A stretch of 13,408 nt of DNA from Lysobacteraceae bacterium (GCA_017990865.1 JAGNNB010000034.1:1-13408), one strand, 5' to 3'; positions 6,936 through 13,408 are shown, numbered from the stretch's first letter. Notes: a model not told the origin generated them from the letters alone. Numbers and translations are program-made.

Positions 6936-6939
6936 AGGA
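6934..6939 (+). promoter_or_regulatory. Ribosome-binding site without its gene (probable ancestral hmgA site)
   Basis: AAGGAA overlaps the hpd stop codon and lies 10 bases before an ATG at 6950-6952. That ATG now opens no sensible gene. It sits in the sequence CGAGCATG, which also precedes and includes the real hmgA start at 7417, so this is likely the original hmgA translation signal cut off by the inserted cassette. Confidence 0.5.
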
Positions 6940-6944
6940 ATCGT

Positions 6945-6952
6945 CGAGCATG
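6945..6952 (+). repeat. Left copy of 8-bp direct repeat CGAGCATG
   Basis: Identical to 7412-7419 on the other side of the DUF559 cassette, so it is a possible target-site duplication. It is also half of a perfect 12-bp palindrome CGAGCATGCTCG (6945-6956). It lies 8 bases outside the left inverted repeat, so the exact element end is uncertain. Confidence 0.5.
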
Positions 6953-6960
6953 CTCGTTCA

Positions 6961-7000
6961 CCCCTCTCCCCTCGGGAGAGGGGCCGGGGGAGAGGGTCGG
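6961..7000 (+). repeat. Left terminal inverted repeat with internal palindrome
   Basis: The perfect palindrome CCCCTCTCCC (6961-6970), CTC loop and GGGAGAGGGG (6974-6983) is followed by a G-rich arm ending in GAGGGTCGG (6992-7000). Seven bases after it comes the nuclease ATG. The ribosome-binding GGAG (6999-7002) overlaps the inner edge of the repeat. Confidence 0.8.
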
Positions 7001-7007
7001 AGACAGG

Positions 7008-7409
7008 ATGACAACAACGCCGCCCTTGCCGACGAAGACCCTGCAAGCCTCGCGTCGCCTGCGTCGGGATATGACCGATGCCGAACACGCGTTATGGCGG
7101 CATCTCCGGGCGAGGCGTCTCGATGGTGCGAAGTTCCGACGACAGTATCCGATTCCTCCCTACATCGCCGATTTCTGCTGTATCGCCGCGAAGTTGATCG
7201 TAGAAGTCGATGGGTCGCAGCACTCGCCGGAAAAAGATTCGGCGCGCACTCGCTATCTCGTCGCGCGGGGATGGCGTATCGCGAGGTTCTGGGATCACGA
7301 CGTATTGCGGCACACCGAAACGGTCGTCGACGAAGTTTGGAGACTCGTCGCCGAACCGACCCTCACCCCAACCCCTCTCCCGACGGGAGAGGGGCTCAAA
7401 AGCGAGTGA
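7008..7409 (+). CDS. DUF559 domain protein, Vsr/PD-(D/E)XK-like endonuclease
   Basis: A 133-residue protein. Its core is [20 protein letters not shown] (15-34), with Glu26 at the usual helix position, then [15 protein letters not shown] with Asp55, and [10 protein letters not shown] with Glu66 and Asp68, the expected D...ExD nuclease residues. The end of the domain is [15 protein letters not shown] (86-100). From family knowledge this fold is related to Vsr and restriction-type nucleases; no substrate is established. ATG 7008 follows GGAG by five bases. Residues 117-129 ([13 protein letters not shown]) are encoded by the right inverted repeat, so the C-terminal tail is repeat sequence rather than domain. 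The stop is 7 bases before the hmgA start, which could couple the two in translation. Confidence 0.88.
   Translation: MTTTPPLPTKTLQASRRLRRDMTDAEHALWRHLRARRLDGAKFRRQYPIPPYIADFCCIAAKLIVEVDGSQHSPEKDSARTRYLVARGWRIARFWDHDVLRHTETVVDEVWRLVAEPTLTPTPLPTGEGLKSE
7356..7394 (+). repeat. Right terminal inverted repeat with internal palindrome
   Basis: It starts CCGACCCTC (7356-7364) and ends in the perfect palindrome CCCCTCTCCC (7372-7381), GAC, GGGAGAGGGG (7385-7394). It is the inverted counterpart of 6961-7000, with a few mismatches and one length difference. The whole repeat lies inside the coding sequence of the nuclease. Confidence 0.8.
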
Positions 7410-7411
7410 CA

Positions 7412-7419
7412 CGAGCATG
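7412..7419 (+). repeat. Right copy of 8-bp direct repeat CGAGCATG, containing the hmgA start codon
   Basis: Identical to 6945-6952. Its last three bases are the ATG of hmgA (7417-7419). Seventeen bases separate it from the right inverted repeat. Confidence 0.5.
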
Positions 7420-8724
7420 AAATCCAACGGCTACCAATCCGGTTTCGGCAACGAATTCGCCAGCGAAGCGCTTGCAGGCACGCTGCCGGAAGGCCGCAAT
7501 TCGCCGCAGAAAGTCGCGCACGGTTTGTACGCGGAGCAGATCAACGGCACCGCGTTCACCGCGCCGCGGCATCAGAATCGCCGCAGTTGGATGTATCGCA
7601 TCCGGCCGGCGGCGATGCATGGCGAGTTCATGCCCTACGCGCAGCCGGAGTTCCACAACGATTTCGGCGATGGTCCGGTGACGCCGGACCAACTGCGCTG
7701 GAGCCCGCTGCCGATGCCGGGGACCGACGCCAGCGCGGCGCCGGTCGATTTCGTCGACGGTCTGTTCACGATGGCCGGCAACGGTTCGCCCGCGGCCGCC
7801 GGCGGTATCGGCGTGCATTTGTACGCCGCCAATCGCGATATGGACGGCCGCTACTTCTACGATGCCGACGGCGAGCTGTTGATCGTGCCGCAACACGGCC
7901 GGCTTAAGATCGACACCGAACTGGGCGTGATCGAGATCGAACCGCAGGAGATCGCGGTGATCCCGCGCGGCATCCGCTTCCGCGTGTCCTTGCCCGACGG
8001 CGTCGCGCGCGGCTACATCTGCGAAAACTTCGGTGCGTTCATGCGCATTCCGGACCTCGGGCCGATCGGCAGCAACGGCTTGGCGAATCCGCGCGATTTC
8101 CTCACGCCCAACGCGGCGTACGAAGACATCGAGAACGATTTCGAACTGATCGCGAAATTCCAGGGCCATTTGTGGCGCGCGAGCATCGATCACTCGCCGC
8201 TCGACGTGGTGGCGTGGCACGGCAATCACGCGCCGTACAAATACGACCTGCGCCGGTTCAACACCATCGGTTCGATCAGCTACGATCACCCCGATCCCAG
8301 CATCTTCCTCGTGCTGACTTCGCCGACCGATTCGCCGGGCGTGGGCAATCTGGATTTCGTGATTTTCCCGCCGCGCATTCTGGCGATGCGCGATACCTTC
8401 CGGCCGCCGTGGTTCCATCGCAATATCGCCAGCGAATTCATGGGCCTGGTGCATGGCGTGTACGACGCCAAAGCCGACGGTTTCGCGCCGGGCGGTTGCT
8501 CGTTGCACAACTGCATGACCGGCCACGGCCCGGATGCGGCGACGTTCGAGAAAGCCAGCAACGCGGATACATCGAAGCCCGACTACATCGAAGGCACAAT
8601 GGCCTTCATGTTCGAAAGCCGTGCGGTGATCCGTCCGACCGCGCAAGCCTTGTCGGCGGCGCATCGTCAGCGCGAATACCAGCAGTGCTGGGCGGGCTTG
8701 CAGCGGCATTTCGCCGGGCGTTGA
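7417..8724 (+). CDS. hmgA: Homogentisate 1,2-dioxygenase
   Basis: Fe(II) enzyme opening the ring of homogentisate to maleylacetoacetate, the step after Hpd. The 435-residue length is usual. The N-terminus [15 protein letters not shown] and [17 protein letters not shown] are family hallmarks. Iron ligands are His334 and Glu340 in [13 protein letters not shown] and His370 in [11 protein letters not shown]. His291 in YDHPDPS matches the catalytic histidine of the human enzyme (all offset by one from human numbering). Start ATG 7417 gives the standard N-terminus; the upstream extension of the frame runs through the DUF559 gene. No strong ribosome-binding site is visible before it, only GAG at 7404-7406, which fits displacement from the AAGGAA after hpd. 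Maleylacetoacetate isomerase and fumarylacetoacetase are not in the window. Confidence 0.97.
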   Translation: MKSNGYQSGFGNEFASEALAGTLPEGRNSPQKVAHGLYAEQINGTAFTAPRHQNRRSWMYRIRPAAMHGEFMPYAQPEFHNDFGDGPVTPDQLRWSPLPMPGTDASAAPVDFVDGLFTMAGNGSPAAAGGIGVHLYAANRDMDGRYFYDADGELLIVPQHGRLKIDTELGVIEIEPQEIAVIPRGIRFRVSLPDGVARGYICENFGAFMRIPDLGPIGSNGLANPRDFLTPNAAYEDIENDFELIAKFQGHLWRASIDHSPLDVVAWHGNHAPYKYDLRRFNTIGSISYDHPDPSIFLVLTSPTDSPGVGNLDFVIFPPRILAMRDTFRPPWFHRNIASEFMGLVHGVYDAKADGFAPGGCSLHNCMTGHGPDAATFEKASNADTSKPDYIEGTMAFMFESRAVIRPTAQALSAAHRQREYQQCWAGLQRHFAGR

Positions 8725-8757
8725 GTGTCGAGACGGCCGCATAACGCATCGCGCCGG

Positions 8758-8786
8758 GTGCCAAGCCGGTCGGTCTGACATAGAAT
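8758..8786 (+). promoter_or_regulatory. Candidate promoter of the CaCA exchanger gene
   Basis: GTGCCA (8758-8763, four of six), a 17-base spacer and TAGAAT (8781-8786, five of six) predict a start near 8793 and a leader of about 39 nt. This suggests that the antiporter block is transcribed separately from hmgA. Confidence 0.5.
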
Positions 8787-8798
8787 CCACCGCATCGG

Positions 8799-8812
8799 GC
8801 GCCGCGCGGCGC
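8799..8812 (+). repeat. 14-bp perfect GC palindrome in the exchanger leader
   Basis: GCGCCGCGCGGCGC is fully self-complementary and lies between the predicted transcript start and the ribosome-binding site (GAGGT, 8820-8824). It may form a leader hairpin or be a protein site; a chance match is possible in this GC-rich sequence. Confidence 0.4.
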
Positions 8813-8831
8813 GACGGGTGAGGTGGCGATA

Positions 8832-9776
8832 ATGACGACGCTCAGTCTGCTGTTCGGCCTGGTATTGCTGTTGCTCGGCGGCGATTCGGTGGTCAAGGCC
8901 GCGTCGGGTCTGGCCCAGCGTTTGAAGCTGTCGCCGTTCGCGACCGGCATGTTCCTGGTCGCGTTCGCGACCTCCATACCCGAACTCGCGGTCAATACGC
9001 GCGCCTACTTCACCGGCAGTCAGAGCCTCGCGCTCGGCAACGCGGTCGGCAGCAATATCGTCAATTTCGGCCTGACCCTTGGTGTAGCCGCGTTGGTCGC
9101 GCCGTTGACCATTCGCTGGCGCGGATTGGCGCCGTTGCTGTTGTGCCTGATGGCCGCGACCATCGCAACCATCGCGCTGGGCTACGACGGCGCGTTGTCG
9201 CGCATCGAGGGCATCGTTTTTCTCGTCGCCTTCCTCGCCGTTCTGGTGTTCGCGACGCTGCGCAGCCGCAGCGAAAGCGAGGACGTGAAGCGCGAGCTGA
9301 CCGAATACGAAGCGACCGACGCCGGCCTGGGGCGCAACGCGCTGCGCTTGGCGATCGGTGCGGTGGCCCTGTACTACGGCGCGTACTACGTGGTGAAACA
9401 CGCGCCGGTGTTGGGGCAGGCGCTCGGCATGACGCCGTTGACCACCGGCTTGTTGATCGTCGCCATCGGCACTGCGCTGCCGGAGGTCGTCACCGCCGCC
9501 ATCGCCGCACGCCGCGGCCAAGGCGATATCGTCGCCGGCCATGTGATCGGTTCCAGCCTGTTCAATCTGTTGGCGATCGTCGGCGGCATGGCCGCGTTGC
9601 GCGATCTGCCGATCCCGGCATCCTTCGTGCGTTTCGAACTGCCGGCCGCGCTTGCGTTCAGCTTGTTGCTGTATCCGATGCTGCGGCGCGATTTGCACAT
9701 CAGCCGCGGCGAAGGCGCCGTGTTGGTGCTGGCGCTGATCGGTTGGGTCGCGTTCGAGTTCGTGCTGATGCGCTGA
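8832..9776 (+). CDS. Calcium/sodium:proton exchanger, CaCA superfamily (YrbG-like)
   Basis: A 314-residue inner-membrane antiporter with about ten helices in two inverted halves. The alpha-1 repeat reads SPFATGMFLVAFATSIPELA with Glu51 and continues LALGNAVGSNIVNFGLTLG. The alpha-2 repeat reads MTPLTTGLLIVAIGTALPEVV with Glu218 and continues GHVIGSSLFNLLAIVGG. These two Glu and the G-S/N-x-x-N segments are the ion-binding core of the family. Between the halves is a charged loop (about residues 144-168). ATG 8832 has GAGGT at 8820-8824 seven bases upstream; GTG 8823 would lie within that ribosome-binding site and is rejected. nhaA follows after 65 bases on the same strand. Family sure; the exact ion (Ca2+, Na+, K+) cannot be read from sequence. 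Confidence 0.93.
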   Translation: MTTLSLLFGLVLLLLGGDSVVKAASGLAQRLKLSPFATGMFLVAFATSIPELAVNTRAYFTGSQSLALGNAVGSNIVNFGLTLGVAALVAPLTIRWRGLAPLLLCLMAATIATIALGYDGALSRIEGIVFLVAFLAVLVFATLRSRSESEDVKRELTEYEATDAGLGRNALRLAIGAVALYYGAYYVVKHAPVLGQALGMTPLTTGLLIVAIGTALPEVVTAAIAARRGQGDIVAGHVIGSSLFNLLAIVGGMAALRDLPIPASFVRFELPAALAFSLLLYPMLRRDLHISRGEGAVLVLALIGWVAFEFVLMR

Positions 9777-9792
9777 GCGCGCCGGCATCGAA

Positions 9793-9817
9793 GCGCCATG
9801 CGTTGCGCGCATGACGC
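9793..9817 (+). terminator. Hairpin between the CaCA exchanger and nhaA
   Basis: GCGCCATGCG (9793-9802) and CGCATGACGC (9808-9817) form a 10-bp stem with one mismatch around TTGCG. It has no T-tract. It may attenuate or process the transcript between the two antiporter genes. Confidence 0.3.
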
Positions 9818-9841
9818 CCACCTGCCGATCCTGATTCTGTT

Positions 9842-11122
9842 ATGACGACCATGCCGCGATCCGTACCGCCTTCGCCTGCCCCGCCTGCGGGTGTCGGCGC
9901 GCGCGCTGCGCGTGCGCTGCACGATTTCTTCCAGATGGAAGCGGCCGGCGGCATCGTGTTGATCGGTGCGGCTGTGCTCGCGATGCTGCTGGCGAATTCG
10001 CCGTGGTCGTCGCTGTACGAGCAGTTCCGCGGATTGCCCGTGCAGGTGCGCGTCGGCTCGCTCGATCTGGCCAAGCCGTTGTTGCTGTGGATCAACGACG
10101 GTTTGATGGCGATCTTTTTCCTGCTGGTCGCGCTGGAGATCAAGCGCGAAGTGTTGAGCGGCCAATTGTCGAGCCGCGCGCAGCTCGTGCAGCCTTTGCT
10201 CTGCGCCGCCGCCGGCGTGGCCGTGCCCGCGCTGATCTACGCCGCCGTCAATCGCGGCGATGCGGCGGCGATGCGCGGCTGGGCGATTCCCGCGGCCACC
10301 GATATCGCGTTCGCGCTCGGCATCCTGTCGCTGTTGGGCTCGCGCGCGCCGATCGCGATGAAATTGCTGCTGTCCACCATCGCCGTGATCGACGATTTGG
10401 CCGCGATCGTCATCATCGCCGTGTTTTACACCAGCGAACTGTCCGCTGCCGCATTGACCGGCGCCGGTACCGCGTTGGCGATCATGTTCGCGATGAATCG
10501 AATGCGGGTGCGCGCGTTGACGCCGTACATGCTGTTGGGCGCGGTGATGTGGGTGTTCGTCCTGAAATCCGGCGTCCATGCCACGTTGGCCGGCGTCGCG
10601 ACCGGCATGCTGATTCCGCATATCGACAAATCCAACGCCATCGACGACGAAATCGAATACTCGCCGTTGGAGCATCTGGAGCATGCGCTGCATCGCTGGG
10701 TGGCGTACGGCATTCTGCCGCTGTTCGCGTTCGCGAATGCCGGTCTGTCCCTCGCCGGGATGCGGCCGGCCGATGCGCTGGCGCCGGTGCCGCTCGGCAT
10801 CGCATTGGGGCTGGTGTTGGGCAAACCGATCGGCGTGGTGTCGGCGGCGACGCTCGCGCATTTCGCCGGGTGGGCGCGATTCGACCAGGATCTCTCGTTC
10901 AAATCGATCGTCGGCTTGGGGCTGTTGTGCGGCATCGGCTTCACGATGAGTCTGTTCATCGCCTCGCTCGCGTTCGAGACGCATCCGGCGCTGGCGCGTG
11001 CCAGCGTGTTGGGCGTGCTGAGCGCATCGGTGCTCGCGGCGATCGCCGGGTATCTGTGGCTGCGCGCGACGTTGCCGATGGCGGCGCCGGAAGCCCCGTC
11101 CTCGGCGCCGTCGAACGACTGA
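9842..11122 (+). CDS. nhaA: Na+/H+ antiporter NhaA
   Basis: A 426-residue inner-membrane protein that expels Na+ (or Li+) in exchange for two protons. It has about twelve helices. Key features are ATDIAFALG with Asp154 (equivalent to E. coli Asp133), the unwound-helix pair Asp184-Asp185 in AVIDDLAAI (E. coli 163/164), and Lys328 in LVLGKPIG (E. coli Lys300). His246 in SGVHATLAGV is the pH-response position. The N-terminal extension (residues 1-25, Pro/Ala-rich) and the C-terminal APEAPSSAPSND tail are not conserved parts. ATG 9842 is taken as start; ATG 9851 is equally possible, and neither has a good ribosome-binding site. It is flanked by two other antiporters on the same strand. Confidence 0.97.
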   Translation: MTTMPRSVPPSPAPPAGVGARAARALHDFFQMEAAGGIVLIGAAVLAMLLANSPWSSLYEQFRGLPVQVRVGSLDLAKPLLLWINDGLMAIFFLLVALEIKREVLSGQLSSRAQLVQPLLCAAAGVAVPALIYAAVNRGDAAAMRGWAIPAATDIAFALGILSLLGSRAPIAMKLLLSTIAVIDDLAAIVIIAVFYTSELSAAALTGAGTALAIMFAMNRMRVRALTPYMLLGAVMWVFVLKSGVHATLAGVATGMLIPHIDKSNAIDDEIEYSPLEHLEHALHRWVAYGILPLFAFANAGLSLAGMRPADALAPVPLGIALGLVLGKPIGVVSAATLAHFAGWARFDQDLSFKSIVGLGLLCGIGFTMSLFIASLAFETHPALARASVLGVLSASVLAAIAGYLWLRATLPMAAPEAPSSAPSND

Positions 11123-11187
11123 GCGCAGCGCGTTCGCGCGGCCTATGCGTGTAGCCGTTGGCGTGGCCGGAGCTTCGCGCCTGCCGC

Positions 11188-11193
11188 TACACT
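11188..11193 (+). promoter_or_regulatory. Candidate -10 element for nhaD
   Basis: TACACT (four of six) lies 29 bases before GTG 11223, in a 100-base gap after nhaA. No good -35 is at the usual distance, so transcription from nhaA is equally likely. Confidence 0.25.
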
Positions 11194-11222
11194 GTTCCGA
11201 TCGACGGACAGGAGCATGGCCG

Positions 11223-12698
11223 GTGGCCCGAGACGATTTCTCGACCGATGACGCGACGACCGTGCGCAAGCGCGCGCCGGTCGCCGCGCGCGCACCAAGA
11301 AACGCGGGTGTCTTGGCGTTCGCGCTGGCCGCGACGACGGCCGCGCCGAGCGCCTTCGCATCGCAAGCCGGGTTGGACCTCACCGCGCATTGGGCCGGCT
11401 ATGCCGCGGTCGGAATGTTCGTGTTCGCGTATCTGTTGGTGATCGTCGAGGAATACACGCATCTGCGCAAATCGCAGCCGGTGATGCTGGCGGCCGGCGC
11501 GATCTGGGCATTGTTGGCGCTGGTCGCGGCCGCCCAAGGCGAAACCGATCTGGCCCACCATGCGGTGCGCGAGTACTTGCTGGAATTCGGCGAACTGCTG
11601 TTGTTTCTGCTCGCGGCGATGACGTACGTCAATGCGATGAGTGAGCGCCATTTGTTCGAAGCGCTGCGCGCGCGTCTGCTGCGTCGTGGTTTGGGTTACC
11701 GCGCTTTGTTCTGGGTCACGGGCGGCGCGGCGTTTTGCCTGTCGCCGTTGATCGACAATCTCACTACGGCGCTGGTGATGTGCGCGGTGGTGCTGGCCGT
11801 CGGCCGCGATAGCCCGAAGTTCGTGGCGATGTCGTGCATCAATATCGTGGTCGCCGCCAACGCCGGCGGTGCGTTCAGCCCGTTCGGCGACATCACCACG
11901 CTGATGGTGTGGCAGCGCGGATTGGTCGAATTTTCGACGTTTTTTGCGCTTTTTTTGCCGTCGGTGGTGAACTGGCTGGTGCCCGCGCTGTGCATGCACG
12001 TCGCCTTGCCGAAAGGCGCGCCGGAGCCGCAATCGGAAGACGTGCCGATCAAGCGCGGCGCCTGGGCGATCGTCGCGTTGTTCGCCGTGACCATTGTGCT
12101 GGCGGTGGCGTTTCACCAGTTCCTGCATCTGCCGCCATTCATGGGCATGATGACGGGTCTGGCATTGTTGAAGCTCTACGGCTGGCGACTGTCGCGCACC
12201 GCGCACCGCACCGAAGTCGCGGAGTTCGATCGTCAAGGGACGCCGGGCGATGTCGACGCCTTCGACAGTTACGAACAAGTCGCGCGCGCCGAATGGGACA
12301 CGCTGCTGTTCTTCTTCGGCGTGATCATGTGCGTCGGCGCGTTGGGCTTTTGCGGCTATCTCGCGCTCGGTTCGCAGTGGTTCTACGGCGAACTCGGGCC
12401 GACCCGCGCGAACATCCTGATCGGCCTGATTTCCTCGGTGCTCGACAATATCCCGATGATGGTCGCGGTGCTGCAGATGAATCCCGACATGAGCGTCGGG
12501 CACTGGTTGTTGGTGACGCTCACCGCGGGCGTGGGCGGAAGTCTGTTGTCGATCGGATCGGCGGCCGGCGTCGCGTTGATGGGGCAGGCGCGCGGGCAAT
12601 ACACCTTCTTCAGCCATCTGAAATGGACCTGGGCGATCGCGCTCGGTTATGCGGCCAGCATCGCGACGCACTTCGCGATCAACGCGCGGTATTTTTGA
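11223..12698 (+). CDS. nhaD: Na+/H+ antiporter, NhaD family
   Basis: A 491-residue member of the ion-transporter superfamily. A hydrophobic segment ending APSAFASQAG (about 29-50) resembles a signal peptide, as other NhaD proteins have. The body shows SPLIDNLTTALVM (Asp178-Asn179), ANAGGAFSPFGDITTLMVW (212-230), SSVLDNIPMMVAVL (Asp408-Asn409) and GGSLLSIGSAAGVALM (438-453). These repeated D-N and G-S/T-rich motifs are diagnostic of the two inverted halves. GTG 11223 is chosen because GGAG (11211-11214) lies 8 bases upstream; an earlier in-frame ATG at 11145 has no such site and adds an unrelated 26-residue stretch. The stop codon overlaps the next start (TGATG). An unusual T-rich patch lies at 11940-11956. 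Confidence 0.93.
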   Translation: MARDDFSTDDATTVRKRAPVAARAPRNAGVLAFALAATTAAPSAFASQAGLDLTAHWAGYAAVGMFVFAYLLVIVEEYTHLRKSQPVMLAAGAIWALLALVAAAQGETDLAHHAVREYLLEFGELLLFLLAAMTYVNAMSERHLFEALRARLLRRGLGYRALFWVTGGAAFCLSPLIDNLTTALVMCAVVLAVGRDSPKFVAMSCINIVVAANAGGAFSPFGDITTLMVWQRGLVEFSTFFALFLPSVVNWLVPALCMHVALPKGAPEPQSEDVPIKRGAWAIVALFAVTIVLAVAFHQFLHLPPFMGMMTGLALLKLYGWRLSRTAHRTEVAEFDRQGTPGDVDAFDSYEQVARAEWDTLLFFFGVIMCVGALGFCGYLALGSQWFYGELGPTRANILIGLISSVLDNIPMMVAVLQMNPDMSVGHWLLVTLTAGVGGSLLSIGSAAGVALMGQARGQYTFFSHLKWTWAIALGYAASIATHFAINARYF

Positions 12699-13408
12699 TG
12701 AAAACCGTCCTCGTTTTCGGCGCCAGCGGCCAGATCGGTCTGCCGTTGCTCGATCTGCTGCGCGACGACGAATGGCGCGTGTACGCGGTATCGCGCGAAT
12801 CGCAGGCCGATCAGCCCGGCTTGCACTGGCTGCAAGGCGATTTCTCCGGCGTGCGCGGCCTGCCGGACGAGGTCGAAGCCATCGTCAGTTGCGGGCCGTT
12901 GGATTGGTTCGGGCGCTGGTATGCCGCGACTTCGCTGCGTTGTCCGCGCGTCGTGGCGTTCGGTTCGACCAGCATCGACGTCAAGCGCGGTTCGGCCGAT
13001 GCCGACGAACGCGATGTGGCCGCGCGGCTTCGCGAGGGCGAGCGTGCGGTGTTCGAAACCGCGAGCGCGCGCAACGCCGCGGCGACCGTGCTGCGGCCGA
13101 CGCTGATCTACGGCGCCGGTCGCGACCGCAACCTCACGCGCATCGCGCGCATCGCGCGTCGCTTCGGCCGCATCGCGTTGCCGCGCGACGCGCGCGGTCG
13201 TCGTCAGCCGGTGCATGTGCGCGACTTGGCCGATGCGGCGTTTCGTTGCCTCGACTCCGAAGCCAGTTTCGGTCGCGCTTATGCCTTGCCCGGCGGCGAA
13301 ACGCTCGAGTATCGCGAAATGGTGTCGCGCGTGCTGCAATCGATGACGCCGCCGACGAAACTGCACGAAGTGCCGTCGCCCTTCTTCAATGCCCTGCTGG
13401 CGCTGGCG
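12698..13408 (+). CDS. SDR-fold (NAD-dependent epimerase/dehydratase-like) protein, C-terminus off the right edge
   Basis: Open for 237 codons to the window end. The N-terminus MKTVLVFGASGQIGLPLL has the Rossmann glycine motif GxxGxxG (G8, G11, G14), and LIYGAGRDRN and HVRDLADAAFRCL are typical of extended or atypical SDRs. The usual catalytic Tyr-x-x-x-Lys is not evident: after the strand VVAFGSTSI comes DVKRG. It may therefore be an atypical SDR that binds NAD(P) without classic reductase chemistry. It starts at ATG 12698, overlapping the nhaD stop by one base, so it is probably translationally coupled to nhaD. Substrate unknown. Confidence 0.85.
   Translation, partial: MKTVLVFGASGQIGLPLLDLLRDDEWRVYAVSRESQADQPGLHWLQGDFSGVRGLPDEVEAIVSCGPLDWFGRWYAATSLRCPRVVAFGSTSIDVKRGSADADERDVAARLREGERAVFETASARNAAATVLRPTLIYGAGRDRNLTRIARIARRFGRIALPRDARGRRQPVHVRDLADAAFRCLDSEASFGRAYALPGGETLEYREMVSRVLQSMTPPTKLHEVPSPFFNALLALA

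Larger units (their letters stand above)
6961..7394 (+). mobile_element. DUF559 nuclease cassette bounded by terminal inverted repeats
   Basis: A unit of about 434 bp inserted between hpd and hmgA. Its ends, 6961-7000 and 7356-7394, are imperfect inverted copies. Each contains an outer palindrome with identical 10-bp arms, CCCCTCTCCC / GGGAGAGGGG, around 3 bases, and an inner GAGGGTCGG / CCGACCCTC. The single gene fills nearly all the space between. An 8-bp direct repeat lies outside each end. From general knowledge, DUF559 genes flanked by such CTCTCCC/GGGAGAG palindromes recur in many proteobacterial genomes. Mobility is inferred; the mechanism is unknown and no transposase is encoded. Confidence 0.6.

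Noticed and set aside
6961..7394. CRISPR array or intrinsic terminators
   Set aside because: The two palindromes are 400 bases apart in inverted orientation, so there is no repeat-spacer periodicity, and no T-tracts follow the stems.
6950..7420. Plus-strand frame starting at ATG 6950 and running across the DUF559 gene
   Set aside because: It reads through the inverted repeats and the nuclease gene in the wrong frame and has no family features. Its ATG is better explained as part of the displaced hmgA start context.
8832..11122. Riboswitch upstream of the ion antiporter genes
   Set aside because: The predicted leader of the exchanger is only about 39 nt and the gap before nhaA is 65 bases. 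I see no conserved aptamer core in either.
11216..11251. Short open frame of 11 codons overlapping the nhaD start (ATG 11216 to TGA 11249-11251)
   Set aside because: The GGAG lies only one base before this ATG, too close for use, and it fits GTG 11223 better. There is no evidence for a leader peptide.
9386..11383. 665-codon minus-strand open frame opposite nhaA and its flanks
   Set aside because: The composition is low-complexity Arg/Gln/His/Ala and it spans two real plus-strand genes and their gaps; it is an antisense artefact.
11187..12671. 494-codon minus-strand open frame opposite nhaD
   Set aside because: Same type of antisense shadow; NhaD motifs on the plus strand are unambiguous.

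Overview
The base composition is strongly GC-rich, with many GC-ending codons. The protein set is tryptophan 2,3-dioxygenase whose residue numbering matches the Xanthomonas enzyme, an HPPD/homogentisate dioxygenase pair, a POT peptide transporter, and NhaA and NhaD antiporters. This points to a gammaproteobacterium of the Xanthomonadaceae/Lysobacteraceae, probably Lysobacter-like. The assignment comes from remembered family resemblance, not from a database search.

Layout. Positions 1-575 (minus strand) hold the N-terminal part of a secreted lamin-tail-domain protein that runs off the left edge. After a 319-base divergent intergenic region come tryptophan 2,3-dioxygenase (895-1779), an orphan CbiM-like membrane protein (1805-2464) and a POT-family oligopeptide/H+ symporter (2611-4116). 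A hairpin-rich gap follows, then a small four-helix membrane protein (4347-4778) and an unrecognised 116-residue protein (4775-5125). Convergent to these is a MarR-family regulator (5160-5720, minus). It is divergent from 4-hydroxyphenylpyruvate dioxygenase (5829-6935) and homogentisate 1,2-dioxygenase (7417-8724). The right third carries three cation antiporters in a row, a CaCA-type exchanger (8832-9776), NhaA (9842-11122) and NhaD (11223-12698), and then the start of an SDR-fold protein (12698 to the right edge).

How the genes work together. Peptide import (POT), tryptophan cleavage to N-formylkynurenine (TDO) and the first two ring steps of tyrosine breakdown (HPPD, HmgA) form an amino-acid catabolism neighbourhood. 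The MarR regulator and hpd share overlapping divergent promoters. A perfect GTTTCA-CC-TGAAAC palindrome fills most of the hpd promoter spacer and overlaps the -10 of the regulator, so local repression with autoregulation is the natural reading. The antiporter trio suggests Na+, H+ and Ca2+ homeostasis.

The most notable structure is at about 6945-7419. A 133-residue DUF559 (Vsr/PD-(D/E)XK-like) nuclease gene sits inside the hpd-hmgA operon. It is enclosed by imperfect terminal inverted repeats of about 40 bp, each containing the same 10-bp-stem palindrome. The last part of the protein is encoded by the right repeat. An 8-bp direct repeat, CGAGCATG, lies outside both ends, and its right copy contains the hmgA start codon. 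Joining the two copies would put hmgA 14 nt after hpd behind a good ribosome-binding site. This looks like a small nuclease-bearing insertion cassette that displaced hmgA from its original leader.
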